A stretch of 64,000 nucleotides of DNA from Paragyromitra xinjiangensis (GCA_038503065.1 JBCAMK010000006.1:1488001-1552000), one strand, 5' to 3'. Counted from the first letter of the stretch, positions 10,863 to 23,464 are shown. Notes: generated by a model not told the origin, from the sequence alone. Numbers and translations are program-made.

Positions 10863-10867
10863 AGTCA

Positions 10868-11446
10868 GTAACGGCGTACCCGTTACAGCTTCTAATTCCG
10901 GGTATTTTGCCTCTTTCTGACGTTTTAAATCAGGGCGGAGTAGGTCCCCAAAATCATTTGTAGATGATCTTTCACGCTTGCGCCAACGACTAATTTGTGA
11001 TTGATCAGGTGATTTTCCGCTGTTGTTTTCCCGAAACCATTGCTGAATTTCTTTCCAGTTTTTACTGGGGTGAAGTGTTGTATAATCATGGATTGCTTGC
11101 TTTTCTTTTTCTGACCATGTCTGGCGGTGGCCGAGTGAAGAACTCATGGGACTGAAAAACGTGATAAAAGTCAAAAAGTTGGGATTGGGATCGAGATGAA
11201 GTCAAAAAAGCCGTAGTACAATATATGTAGCTGATCACACTACAGAAAGTTTTTTGTGCTTCAGTATGACTGTCTCCGGGTTTACCCTATAGAAGCATAT
11301 GTGTGAGAGCCAGACCCTTTAGATCACGCATATGCCACTAGCAGGGAATGCTTATTTTGCCATACATTTATGCGTGGGGATATCGAACAATATGTCATTA
11401 TCGAGAATATGCTACTATTGGGTATGCTACTATCGAGACCCCACTG
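10868..11446 (-). mobile_element. Truncated pogo/Fot-type DNA transposon
   Basis: On the minus strand the element begins CAGTGGGGTCTCGATAGTAG at 11446, next to a TA (11447-11448). That CAGTGGGG-type terminus is typical of pogo-superfamily elements. It is followed by a transposase start (ATG 11147) that is cut off near 10888. The cut coincides with the LINE tail, so the LINE, or a rearrangement around it, removed the rest. The second TIR is not in the window. Confidence 0.65.
10888..11147 (-). pseudogene. pogo-type transposase, N-terminal DNA-binding fragment
   Basis: From ATG 11147 the frame encodes RQTWSEKEKQAIHDY, KNWKEIQQWF, SQISRWRKRE and KYPELE. This matches the order of the CENP-B/psq-type N-terminal helix-turn-helix of pogo transposases, ending at the conserved PELE that links to the second DNA-binding domain. 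Homology stops there. The following codons (AVTGTPLLTL) derive from a short palindrome and the LINE tail. The DDE catalytic domain is missing, so the fragment is inactive. Confidence 0.65.
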
Positions 11447-11754
11447 TATTCCGAGATTTCTGGCAATTTCTGGCAATAAAATGAGTACTACTCGGGCGTC
11501 TGTGGGCCGATTTGGCTGAAACTAAAAATCATGGGTCATAGTATGTAGGCGGCGTGGATGTGCAAGTTTCAAGTCAATCAGACAAGAACTGGTTGACTGG
11601 CAACAATTTTGAGGGGGGGCTCAGCAGGGTTTTTGGTGGGGTGAGCCCCAAAGAGGGGAAATGAAGGGGAAAATCACAACAACTTCTGCAATAGATGAGA
11701 TGGATTTCCCAGGAGGTATAGAAGGGGGGTAAAAAGGGGCGCTGATTCCGAATA
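11447..11754. other. Non-coding repeat-like spacer
   Basis: No gene is seen. The stretch is a mixture of G-rich and A-rich sequence between the pogo terminus and the second TIR element copy, with no open frame that resembles a protein. Confidence 0.4.
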
Positions 11755-12001
11755 CATCAGCAAAAAAAAAAAGTGGCACCCAGTGCCTCTGAAGGAATGT
11801 GGCCTTCCAGAAGATCAGGATGCACTGGGTGCCAAAATGATACTGGGTGCCAAAAATATTGTTACCGGATTAGGCTGAATGATAACATACTAAAAGTGAA
11901 AAATTGCACCTGGTACTTCTGAAGGAATGTGGCCTTCCAGAAGATCAGGATGCACCTGAAGACCAAAACGCACTGGGTGACAATTAATTTTTTTGCTGAT
12001 G
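11755..12001. mobile_element. TIR element, copy 2 (247 bp, TA target site)
   Basis: It has the same termini as the 9810 copy (CATCAGC followed by A-run; T7 then GCTGATG) and is flanked by TA at 11753-11754 and 12002-12003. The centre (about 11867-11915) is the reverse complement of the copy 1 centre, so the two lie in opposite orientation. The left arm forms a perfect 13-bp stem, TGGCACCCAGTGC with GCACTGGGTGCCA, around a loop containing GGCCTTCCAGAAGA. Copy 1 has GTCTTC/GAAGAC words at the corresponding places instead. Non-coding. Confidence 0.85.
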
Positions 12002-12200
12002 TATGAAGTCGGTTTGATGATATCTCTGGTGGTTGTAGAGTTATTTTCGAAAATTCGTCCTGGTAGAATGGTTGTTGCTCCAGAAGTTTTTTGAGTGACA
12101 GTGTGACATCGGCCAACTGAGAAGGGTGACAGTTGTAACTTATCCTTCTCCACAAGTCTCCTTGGAATGACTGGGAGCGCCTATATTGATCACTTGGAGG

Positions 12201-12337
12201 CTCCCGAGAGCTTTGCTGGCTCTTTCAGGAGTCTCCTGGTGGAGGTAGCTGTCAACCCGCACGTTCCTGAAGGCACAACATTTCCCTGGGTCTCCTGAGC
12301 CTCCCAGGGCTCTGGGAGATAATTGCTTTCGCTGATG
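12201..12337. repeat. Possible third, truncated member of the TIR element family
   Basis: The right edge reads CGCTGATG followed by TA (12338-12339), like the family terminus. Just inside, CTCCCGAGAGC (12201-12211) can pair with GCTCTGGGAG (12309-12318). The arm layout resembles the two full copies but with a third set of stem words (CTCC/GGAG). The conserved centre and left TIR are not present, and the T-run before GCTGATG is broken. Assignment is tentative. Confidence 0.35.
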
Positions 12338-13207
12338 TACTTATATGATGGCCTATAATGCAACTGGGGCCTGAGCATGATTGGGTGCTTTCTATGAGTT
12401 AGGCCCTTAGGGGCACTCTATGGGTAGCTTAATGTGGTTTGGGGATTTTTTTACTTTTCTTTGGCTCAAATATCACCCATAATGTTGCATTTCCTCTTTT
12501 TTCCGGAAACTCCTATACAAAATCAATGATTTCAATTGTTAACATCATAATGAAAACATAATCAAAAAAATGAACTGTAACCGACCATTTACAAAATCTC
12601 CAATGGTGATCATATGGTTGGTTACCAGTTTTGTCTGGTATATATCAATTTTTATAACTTTTTGAAGATTCGGTACACGTTAATCGCTTCGTCCACCATA
12701 CGTCCCAATTTAAGATCTATCCCACAAAACGCTAGGTTTATGGTCGCCCTCGCCATCCATGATATAAAGTTTCAAGCTGGATGATTCACCTACTGCAAAA
12801 ACTTTATTGGGAATAAACCCGGGTTTTGGTGTGTTTGGGGTACTTTAGTGGTCTACGGCTCTACTCGTGCTCTACAATAAGTACCTGAAAACGGGGATGT
12901 GAATTTGGCCAACCAAATCGCAAAGCGCTACCGCGGTGCGAATCAAAAACTATTGCCACAAATACATTTTTAGGTAGTTATGGTAGAGCATAAGTAAGCT
13001 GCGCCTGCAAGCAGGATCGCTGCTTCCAGACAAGGATCATTCGCGACGACCCCCCACATGCGGCGGCATCTTTCGTAATATCTGCACTCCCCAACCGCCA
13101 TAATCTAACCCAGGCGTCTTCGCTTATCCTAACATCTATCCCCAATCTCTGGAAATACTTACCAAGATCTTGCCTCCCCCAGTTTTCCGTCGCCCTTTCC
13201 CTCAGTT
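12338..13207. other. 5' flank of the SSK2 gene
   Basis: No gene is seen. The last 150 bp before the ATG are pyrimidine-rich (for example 13100-13200), as is common in fungal promoters and 5' leaders. The distal part is AT-rich without a recognisable protein frame. Confidence 0.5.
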
Positions 13208-16200
13208 ATGACCACAGCTTCAGTTAGGGATGTGGAGGTTGAGCCTTTTACCCCACGTGGAGTTCAGTTTGCGACCTCGGACATCCATCACCAAGAAGGG
13301 AATATGAATGGAATGACACGGTCAACGCTGTCGCAAGCTGATGGCTCCAACTCTTCCGAAGATATGCGCCCTGAGTATGATGATTTGGATGGTGAGGAAG
13401 AGGTGGTTCCCGGTGATGACGAAGTTTCTCCGATACGCAATGGTTCGTTTGCGCCTTGGAGCCCCGGTTCAAACAGACCTCGAAACGGGAGTAATTCTTT
13501 GCCTTATCCCAACTCTGTGGATAGCACCGGACGATTATCTCCGGAAAGCGTCCCCAACCCTGCCCGTCTTCAGCGGCCTTCAGGCCCTGTACGTACTCCA
13601 TCTAGCACCTATGCTCCCGTTCGGCACCCACTCAACCTTCTCAGCAGCCAACCACGGCACCGATCATCTTCGGCAAATCGCTCTCGGCGGGATCCCAGCG
13701 CCTTGTACAGATCTCAGGAGAAAGCATATGTCCAGAGACTACGCCAAGACCCGAATAGTGACTATTTTAATTCCTCATCTAATATTTTATCGTATCAGAC
13801 GGAGCTAGAAATGGACGACGAGTCACCATCTTCAGAGGTGCATTTTGACAACGATTTATACGATGGCGATACCCTTTTACTCTATGGTCACGATGAAATG
13901 GAACCGTCGCCAGAAGAGCTAAAGATTCCGGAGAATCGGGAACGCTTAGAATGGCATTCGATGCTAGCTTCTGTTTTAATGGGTGATGTTGTAAAGCAGG
14001 AAAAGAAGCGGCTTATCGGGAATACAGAAGAAAAAGAAGGCTTAACTATGAAAACAGAACTTTTCATCGGCATCCGTGCTAAAATTTGCGGCCGATCAGT
14101 TCCAGCTCAGAGGAGGATTATTGAGGACGGGAGGTCGAAAGTAGATGCGCTTATCGAAGAGATGATACATTTCGAAATCCAAGGCAAGGACAAGACTGAA
14201 ATGAACCCACGGGAACAAGTACAGGATATTATCGCTAGATGGGAGAAGTGCGAGCAACTGTGGCCAACGCGGACTGCTATGATGGAAGCGAAACAATTAT
14301 GTGCTTCTCCGGCATTTATTGCCAGTTGGGACGCCATTGTTTCCTGGAATAACATTACAGAACTCATCAATACGGAGCTCAAGGTTCTCCAAAAGTGGGT
14401 TGGCAACGATGATCTCGATTTTGGTCGCCAAAATACTATTTCTACCAACGATACCTCCGGTATTGACCGCGAATCCTCTTTCCTAGATCGTATTCTGAAA
14501 GAAGATAACTTAAAGTCATTAATCGGCGACAGTAATATGCTTATCGGGTTGAGTTCTGTCATCGGAAAGGCAAAAAAGACTTTGATTGACTATGCAGAAG
14601 CGTTCGAAAAGCGGCACCTTCCACCGTACGTAGAGGAGCTACTCGTTTTGATCGGTTTCCCAACGAGACTTATCGAAGAGGTTATCGGCATGCGACTCAA
14701 ATATGCCGAAAGGATGCGAGAGCCAGTGTCGATGATGACAGACCAATTGATACTGCAGTTTCAATCTGTCCTTCAACTGGCAGTGAAAATTAAACAAGAA
14801 TATACGGTCATTTCTGAGCCCGAGCCTGGGTGGGATTTGCCCCCATGCATGGATGAGAACTTCGAGCAAGTAGTGCTACAAGGATTAAGATATTACTTCA
14901 AATTGATTGGCTGGAGAATTGGCTCAAACAAAAACACCTTCAAAGAAGCCGAAATTCTTGAGACGGAATGGCATTTCTCAAACGATATCGGACGTTACAT
15001 CGAAGGTGGTGATGTTGAAGTAGCTGAACAATTCAGGTAAGTTACGTTTTTGCTCTCAGGTATTCGTTTAGTTCTCTCTGATGTCGTATAGCTCTTTGAC
15101 AAGTAAACTCCTGAGTCGGTTGATGGGTCACTTTGAAAAAGAGCTTCAGAAGCCACCCGAAAGAAAGGGTGAGGATATCAGCAAACGGTACAAACAGATT
15201 TTGGACTCCGTTCGGGTTCGACAGCGAAAATTGTTCCGCTTTGCCAGGTATGCTAAACGTTTCAAACCTTTATTGATCGTAACTGATATACGTGTAGGCT
15301 GCTGAGCCAGCGGTTCGAGAATGCGACAGAATATAGCGTTGAAAAGTACAAGCTTAGAAGGCTTGTGGATGCGTTGATTGAGTCTGGCCATTTCCTAGTA
15401 TATACTGCCAGTGTTGAACACGAAGGCGTTTACCTAGTTGCAGACCCTTCTTTATATGATCGGCCTCATCAAATACAATCTATCCTCCGAACATGTTTTC
15501 ACGACGACGTAGTTCGAGACGACCCGTCGTGTCCATATGTTTTAGTTATCTTTCCTCAGGACGAATTGCTCTGGGATGGCCGTATCCTAAGCGTCGACAT
15601 GAAGGAACCCATTGTTGACATAAAACCTGGAAGACTTCGATTAGTGGCAGATGGCTCGCAGGCAAGGCTTGCAAACGCTCGCATCGCATTCTCTCACTCC
15701 ACCAATCATAACTTAGATATCTTGATAGAACAGCGAGCCAATCTTCCTCGAGTCAACCAAGAATTGATGAAGATCAAAAAGACTACTTACAGACTTTCGA
15801 ACACCATCATGGACAGCGTTGAAAAGATACGTCGTCAAACCGTAGGCTTGGGGTGTCAGGAACTCATACAAACTTGTTTCGCCTTTGCTACAGAGTTTGG
15901 TCAACGATCAGTTTTGTATATGGACAACAATCGTAAAGCCATGAACAATCTCAAGCTTACCCGTCTTGCCATTGATTGGGTAAGTTTCATCTGCGACGAC
16001 TGCGTCGCCTCGAATAGGATGACGTTCCGATGGGCAGTAAAGGCTCTCGAATTCGCGATGGTCATGACCCGTGGCCAAAACATCTTGTCTTTTAGCGAGT
16101 CTGAATATGAAAGGCTAAGGTCGAAGGTTGCTGGATGCATGTCACTACTCATCTCACACTTTGATATCATGGGTGCTCGATCTACTCTGGCTGCCCAAGC

Positions 16201-17526
16201 CGAAAAGCAGCGAATGGAGCTTTTAGCTGGTCAGCTGAAAAACATGGACGTTGGGAAAATGATGGAAGATAACCAAGCTGCGGAACATGTGCGGAAGGAG
16301 TGGCTACGGCAACTCGTTGAAATTGATGATGCTCGCAAGAATCTCATGCGTGAGCGACAAGCCCTAGGCAGGGTCCTCGACGACAGCAACCAGACAGATC
16401 GATCTCTTACGTCTCTTTCAAAATCATCGTTTTCGAATGTATCCCTGCGTTGGCAACAGGGCCAATTCGTTGGAGGTGGTACCTTTGGCACTGTATATGC
16501 GGCGATGAATCTAGATTCGGGGTACTTGATGGCTGTTAAGGAGATCCGGCTTCAAGACCCTCAGATGATACCTCAAATTGCCAATGCAATTCGGGAGGAA
16601 ATGCAAGTTCTTGAGCTTCTAGATCATCCGAATATCGTTCAATATTTTGGTATAGAGGTTCATCGGGATAAGGTGTGCCTTTTCATGGAGTACTGCTCTG
16701 GCGGCTCTTTAGCTGGCCTACTCGAACATGGTAGGATCGAGGACGAAACGGTAATTATGATCTACGCACTTCAGATGTTGGAAGGCCTTGCATATTTGCA
16801 TGAAAATGGGATCGTTCATCGAGACATCAAGCCTGAGAGTAAGTCATATCAATCTATATATCTCGCTCGGTGGATAGTAGTTATTAACGAATACAATAGA
16901 TATACTACTAGATCACAACGGTATTATTAAGTATGTGGACTTCGGTGCCGCCAAAGTTATAGCAAGGCAAGGAAAAACTCGAGGGGCAGCAACCGCCGCA
17001 AAAACGAAATTGAACAGCATGACTGGTACGCCGATGTACATGTCTCCCGAAGGTATGGTAACTCAAAATCCAAGTGCGTGTCGGGAATCCCGCTAATCTG
17101 GCAATAGTCATCACTGGCACAGACAAAGGAAGGCATGGCAGCATCGATATATGGTCCCTTGGTTGTGTTGTTCTTGAGATGGCAACTGGTCGTAGGCCGT
17201 GGGCAAATCTTGACAACGAATGGGCAATAATGTGGAACATCGCTGCTGGCCATCCTCCTCAACTACCTGCACCAGATCAACTTAGTCCACCAGGAATCGA
17301 TTTCCTGAAAAAATGTTTTGAACGGGATCCAGCACTCAGACCATCAGCCGCTGAGCTCCTTCAACATGAATGGGTGCGTTCTCTATCTCCTAGGTTTCAC
17401 CAATCCTCTCATTAGATAGTTCATAACTAACACATCTCATCCATCTCACAGATACTAACAATCCGCAACCAAGTCATTGAGCCATCCACTCCAGCCTCCG
17501 ATACATCATCTCAAAGTGGTCGATAG
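13208..17526 (+). CDS. SSK2: SSK2/SSK22-type MAP kinase kinase kinase of the HOG pathway
   Basis: The kinase phosphorylates the HOG-pathway MAPKK in response to osmotic and other stress signals relayed by the Ssk1 response regulator. Six exons: 13208-15036, 15092-15247, 15298-16838, 16900-17052, 17108-17373 and 17452-17526, giving 1,339 residues, typical for the family. The first 1,040 residues are a Ser-rich N-terminus and the conserved regulatory region (VVKQEKKRLIGNTEEKEGL onward). The kinase domain (about 1047-1316) shows the glycine loop GGGTFGTVY, the ATP-binding Lys in MAVKEI, HRDIKPEN (its Asn codon is split by intron 3), DFGAAK and GTPMYMSPE. The last intron has a clear CTAAC branch site. 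All catalytic residues are present, so the gene should be functional. It converges with the sorting nexin gene 486 bp downstream. Confidence 0.93.
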
Positions 17527-18012
17527 CCCCAAAGAATATTTTGCTTAGGTTTCTAGGCTTGATGTTCTCCTTAGGCATCCATGATACAAGTGTCTTTTCT
17601 ACTTCGTTTATATTCATCTTGGCAGTCGAATGTACTGTGTGATTGCCAAGTCCCATGCGGCCGCAGGCTATATATGACTTTTCATACCCCCTATCCTAAT
17701 TCTGAGTTGTCACGTAACGCGATGGGATGTTTTCTATCAAAGGTTTACATTCCTATAAGTTCTTCCAAACCGGGCCTAACCATTAGTACCCATTGGTTCC
17801 TAAAATACCAGTACACTATAAAGATAACTGTATCGAGCCCGGCCGTTTCATCTCTTCCAACAGATCATCTCCTACCTCTCACTCCCGAACATCGTTAAAA
17901 ACGATTGAAACGATTTCATCTAGAATACCGTATGTTATAGATGTACTACAATAATTTAAATAAGGATCAAGTTGTTAGTTATGTTTGCTAGTCGCAAAAA
18001 CCTCTTGCGCAC
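17527..18012. other. Convergent 3' intergenic region
   Basis: The region between the stops of SSK2 and the sorting nexin gene has no gene. It contains A/T-rich stretches suited to 3' end formation on either strand. Confidence 0.5.
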
Positions 18013-21000
18013 TCACTTGAGACGTTGGTTATTAAACGCAGCGAATAATCTTCGGCCAGCTGCTTGAGCATTAGCTCGTCCAACCACACTCGCTGCGATA
18101 TCTATTAAGGCCCGTAAGCAGCCTTCAAGCACTTTTCTGACTACGGCTCTCACTCACCAGGAAGCAGGGTTACCAGCATCAAACTAGCCTCAGTACGAGT
18201 TTTCGATTTTTCTTTTGGTGTGCGTATTTTCGTCTCCTGCTGTAGGTTCCCTTCGGGCCACATAGAATCCTTCAAAAGACGGATATACTTCAATATAGAT
18301 TCTTCATCAAGAAAACTCTTTGCTTGCTCACGGGCTTTCCGCTCAATTGTTCCTCCAAGAAGTTGATGAAGCACCACAACAACAGCTCGCCCGCGCAGCC
18401 AATTGCTACCCCTGTTGAGCTCGAAAACTTCCAGGAAAAGATCACATATTGGTTTCACAAATGGCTCTACTTCCTTATCCTCAAATGCGCTGAGCTCCGC
18501 CTCGGCCTCTGCCGCGTTGAGCATCTCCCCCCCAAAACTGTTCTTCTGAGGTGTTTGCATCTGGCTGGCGGCTGCCGTAGCTATAATGTTTGCGCTAGCA
18601 AGGGACAGCTGATCTAGCATAGGGATATTTCCCAGTACATCCTCCATTCCATCCGCGATTGAATTGTAAAGTCGGGATATGATATCTCTACGATCATCAT
18701 CGGGGTTTGGGTGGGTAAGATTGGACTGCGGGGCAATACTCTGTTGGGAGAGAAAAGCCCGAAGCTCTCTGCTACGGCACACATCAGGTATAAGAAGTAC
18801 CGACTAAAATTGGTGTCAGCGGGATCTACTATCGGGATTGCTTGAGCTTACTTTGAGGTATTTATCTAGCGCAATTCGCCTCTTTTCCAGAAAATCCTTT
18901 TGCAGTTTCATAACAACTCGCCTTCTTGGGAAGTCTAACTGCTTGACAAAATCAAATCTTGCCCGAAGCCGTTGGTGGAGCTGAAAAAACTCGCTATATC
19001 TTCTGGCCACAGCCCACTGTGCAGCAGGTATCTGTTCCCCTCCCTTTCGTTGTACTTCAATAATGTCTACCGATTGTTAGATTAGGATATTGAAGTGCGC
19101 ATCTTAATCTGAAAGTATACTGACACAGTGCGTATTCCTGCCCGTTCTCGTTTCCAACCATAGTTGACTTAATTCTAATGGTAGATCTCCCCTAGTAAAA
19201 TCAGCAAGCTAGTAGACCACGAAAATGAATTATAGTCTTACAAAAAGACCGTTGTCGCTCTCCTGGACAATGTATTGCTGCCTTTGCAGTTCTTTCCGAC
19301 GAATCTCTCTTTGCAAGCTAGATTTACTTTTTCTTAAAATTCTCAATTCAACGGTGTTATTTGTTAGCTCAGCTTTCCTGTAAAGACTATCTATGACCGC
19401 TTCTTGCGTCGAAAGCTTCTCGATGTCAAAAGTCAATGCAGATATCGCCTCCGCCAATCCCAAATCACCCGGTGCTGCTTGATGGATCTCCTCCTCAGAT
19501 CCATTTGTCTCATAGAGCCCCTCCTTGTCTTCATTTTCTCCCCCAGACGACACATAATCTGCAGTAGCGTCCTCGTCTGGGAATAGTTCGTCCGCAAACA
19601 CAGCATCTTTAATACTAGAATTTACTAATCCTAACGATGAAATACTGGGCGCATTCGTTTTCCCTTTCTCTTTGGCAGTCGTTGCTGCGACTAATTTTTG
19701 ACCATTACCATTATTGTTATCTCTTGGAACATCAATCGAACTCCGTGGTGAGTTAGGATTCGTTGAGATCAAATCCGGACTATTTTGAAAAAGCGAGCCT
19801 CTACTTTCATCCAAGCTACTTGGCCGTTCTTCTATTATATCGTTCAATGCCGCTTCCATAGCCTCGACAATTCCATTTTCCGGCGTCTGTCTTCTCCGTT
19901 CCAGTGCTGCGTGGGATGGTGGGGGATACAGCTGGTCCCGTATATTGAGCTGTTCATCTTCGATACTTTGTTTCGAAGTGGAGAGAGGGTCAAAATCCCA
20001 GTCCTCCAGAGAACTTTCCAAAACACGATTTCCATCGAAAGAATGCCGTGAAGCCAATAGATCCTCTGGCGGATCTTGTGCTCGTGAAGACCCCGTCCAC
20101 GAAGAACTTCTATGCATATCCGTACCAGAAGCGCCCGGGGATAACCTTCCTTGTGCCGCAGCAGTCTCATCCGAGGCCAGGTATTTGTAAAACAAGTCAC
20201 TTCCTTTAAATTCGTTGAAGTCTTTCTTCTGCATCTCTTCAAGCACAGTCGTCTGAGCTCTTAGAACAGCAGCCCTTGCCTTGGAATATTGCCCTTGTGT
20301 CGCCTTGCTCCCGGCTTGAAGGAAGTCCTTCACAGCATTCTTTGACTTTTCAGAGATCTGAAGTTCTGGGATTGAGAGGTATGCATCATGAATTTGCTCA
20401 AGATCATTGCGATCAGACATCGTCCATGCTGGAAGAGATGTCGATGACGATGACTCTTGCTCATCATCTGACGACGATATGTCTTCTTCCAGTGGGTTGC
20501 GAAGACCATCCACGACCAGCCAGAACTGTACTAAAGCCAAACGTTTTTGGCGATCCATATGTTCCTACACCCGTAATCAGCATTTAAATAGTGGAGAAAT
20601 ATTATAAAATAGAATCTGGTCACCATAAAGTAAGAGAGTCCAGACGAATCTCGCAAGACATGGTCAAGGGAAGCGAGTTCTAGCCGGCTTGGTACAGCCT
20701 GCCCTTTGAGTAACAGTTCGGACTGCGATCTCAATGGCCAAACTCCTGATGCTACGTGCCCTGCTGATAGAGAGATCACCTTTTGATCCACAACTCGTTT
20801 CCCTGTCTCCAGCCGCTTGATGTAAATACCCCATCCCTCGTCCCCTTCAACCCTTCCATCCCGTTTCAGTTGGGCGCTTATTTCATTCCTCAATCTTCTA
20901 GCATCGGAAAGATTCGCACATATTCGGATTGAGCGAATGAAACGCTCAAACGTACGCTCGTCATCCCTTGAGGTGAGACGGATGAATGGCTGGCTAGAAG

Positions 21001-22105
21001 CACTCTTTTGAAGATCATATTTCGAAAGGTTTGATGAGCTTGATTGTCGAGGGGTTGCGTGTTGATCAAGGGCAGCCCGAAGTTTGCGAACAGTTTTGCG
21101 ATCTTGAAGAGTAGATCGTCCCTGGGTGGAAAAGCCAGAATGTCAGCTTTAGATACCAAAACCTCCGGACGTTTATTCGCAATATCTTATTCCCGGTTCA
21201 AACCAGATACCGAAATGTTGCAAACATACGATTGCTTCAATAAACTGATTCCAAAAATCCGGATCACTCAACATCTCCAATGCCGGGAAAATTATAGCAC
21301 AGGCCACAATTTCCTTGATCAAAATTCCAACCAATTTGCCCTGTTTTTCTCTTTCCAGCAGTATTGACGGCAACATAACCTCAGCCACTCTTCTTAGATG
21401 ATCTTGCTGTGCCAACTTGGTATCTGAAAACTTTAAGCTTGCAGCTGGGTGTAATTTTCCATCTCTATATTTGCCGGCGATGGCCAAATCAAGTTCCTCC
21501 GATTCTGTAAGATTCTTGTTGAGATGCTTACCCCGCACAATGCGTTCCGCAGCAGAAAAGTCATGCAGATGCAAAGTCAGCAGAGGGACAATTTTCCCTA
21601 CAACTATTTCAACCAAGTCGAGAGATTGTAGACGGTTACGGAGATGCTCTAGGGCATGATGGACTGTCCTATCGACCTGGGAGGTAAAGGATGGATCCCC
21701 GGATATTTTGAGGTACCAGGAATTCACAAAGTCGCGAAGAATACAATCGAGGAATACATCCAAGGAATCAGACAACACAAACGACGGCGGGTGTAGTGGG
21801 ACGCGGCAGAAAGAATCTTCCAGAGCGACAGTCTCGGCTTCTTTCAACCACGACTCGGGCGAGGTGAACGCAAGAGGCTTGATTGATCGCAAGACCTCAT
21901 GGGAGCTATAAGGACCATCCCCAACCCCGCGATTAACTGTGAGTAGCATCAAGACGAGAAACAGCCCTAAGGAAGTAGCTGCGCCAGCGAAAAAAGCCCA
22001 TACAATCAAGCGCAAAAGGGGAAACCATCTGGCAATGACATTCACCAAAATAGCGAGCGCGGTGATGATGGCCAGGGCGATAACTTTGGAAGAACAACCA
22101 GCCAT
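18013..22105 (-). CDS. MDM1: Mdm1-type sorting nexin (TM-PXA-RGS-PX-Nexin_C)
   Basis: Members of this family anchor in the ER by N-terminal membrane segments and bind phosphoinositides through the PX domain, tethering ER to vacuole or lipid droplets. Seven exons on the minus strand: 21230-22105, 20624-21121, 19242-20564, 19125-19191, 18852-19066, 18158-18803 and 18013-18101, giving 1,237 residues. Two hydrophobic segments lie in residues 6-56, followed by a PXA domain (about 95-290), an RGS-like region (about 345-590) divided by the intron before EHMDRQKRLALVQFW, a long acidic Ser-rich linker, a PX domain (about 900-1000, WAVARRYSEF and RRVVMKLQKDFLEKRR) and the Nexin_C domain (about 1095-1220). 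The final 56-nt intron restores the usual ending LLPDIAASVVGRANAQAAGR. Start ATG 22105 directly precedes the membrane segment. No defects seen. Confidence 0.92.
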
Positions 22106-23464
22106 CGAGACCCAGCTACATGTGTGTTACGTGACGGCTTGGGTTAAACAAAGATGAAAATAACAGCTACGGTTGATAGCAGCTTGTTGCGGTGCGAAAG
22201 AGAAAGGACAATTGGCGTGTGATGTTGAATTAAACTTAGTCAACCCTCCAAGAGTTTTGGCGTTTTAGTGGGTTTCAGGCAACTAAAAGCAACTGATCCA
22301 ACTGGTAACACAAGAACCTGTTACGGACACTCCCACGTTATCAGAAGCATATCAATATACTTGATCCTCTCCAATATGTAGCAAAGCATCATGGACACCG
22401 TTAAAAAAACAATGGAATTCACTAGCATCCTGTTTCTTATTTAATCGCTAGTAAAACTCTCGACCACTAAGATTTTTCGAGTCCACTGGGCTCGCAGTTC
22501 CCGATTTTTTCTAGCTTTGTTTTCTAAAATGAAGTATATTTTTAAAAAAAACTCGATGTAGATTTGAGCCACAGCTAAGGTTGATATATACCCACCCTTT
22601 CAAACACGAGAAGCCCCGCATATCGGAAAGAGCCTTTAAATGCATACATGTATCTATCGTTTCCCTTGGGTGATCTGAAAAGAGATAGTTGATTTTTATC
22701 CGAGGAAACAAAAGCGCTGACCTGAAACCTTCATGCAAGGGCGTGAAAATTGCTAGAGGCTGATAGTGTAGGTTAACCCCAGAAACGCGTTAGCTACCCC
22801 GCAATGCTAACAAAGTTGTAAGATCCTGGGAGAAAAGTGATCACAATATAAAACCACCTATTACCTGAAGCTTTAGGCCGTATTACGGTCAGTCAATGTG
22901 GTTCATGCGATCGGAGCACTCATTCTCGATACCTGACGATTAAAGCCTTAAAGCCCACAAAGATCATGTGGGATACCGCAGTGATGACTTATATAGACAA
23001 TAAGTACTAACCAGTTACCTTGATGGTATACAAAGGCTACCCACAAAATTTAATTCTGGAGGCATTTCATTGTCTTTCCGATCGTTGGTTTCAAGCTATT
23101 TTTACCTGCTCACCTTCTGCGGGGGTTTAATATCGGATGTACTTTAAAGCCCCAAAGTCAATTACAAGGATACTTTATCAGTCATAAGATTTCCCTGAAC
23201 CGAGATACAGGTATAAGAGTCCAAAAGATTGCATCTTCCCACAGCTCTATACAATGTGTCCGGCTTTAACATTATGCGCCTAGCACCCCGTGATCCCCCT
23301 AACCCCCAAACATTTATGCCATCGTGTGTACATACTACAGGCACTTACCCCAAACAATAAGACCAGAACCACCAGGTCAACCCCTCGAAACTTGGTGACC
23401 CTAATGCCCATGATGCTAAGACTGTAAAACTGATACACATTTTTACCACACAGTCAAACATTAG
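22106..23464. other. Intergenic, upstream of the sorting nexin gene
   Basis: This 1.36-kb stretch separates the 3' end of the BRCT gene from the sorting nexin start. It is AT-rich with only short frames in all readings. I see no gene, RNA or clear repeat. Confidence 0.5.

Noticed and set aside
13248..13601. Antisense and alternate frames within SSK2 and other host exons
   Set aside because: All overlap strongly conserved coding sequence and show no conserved domains of their own.
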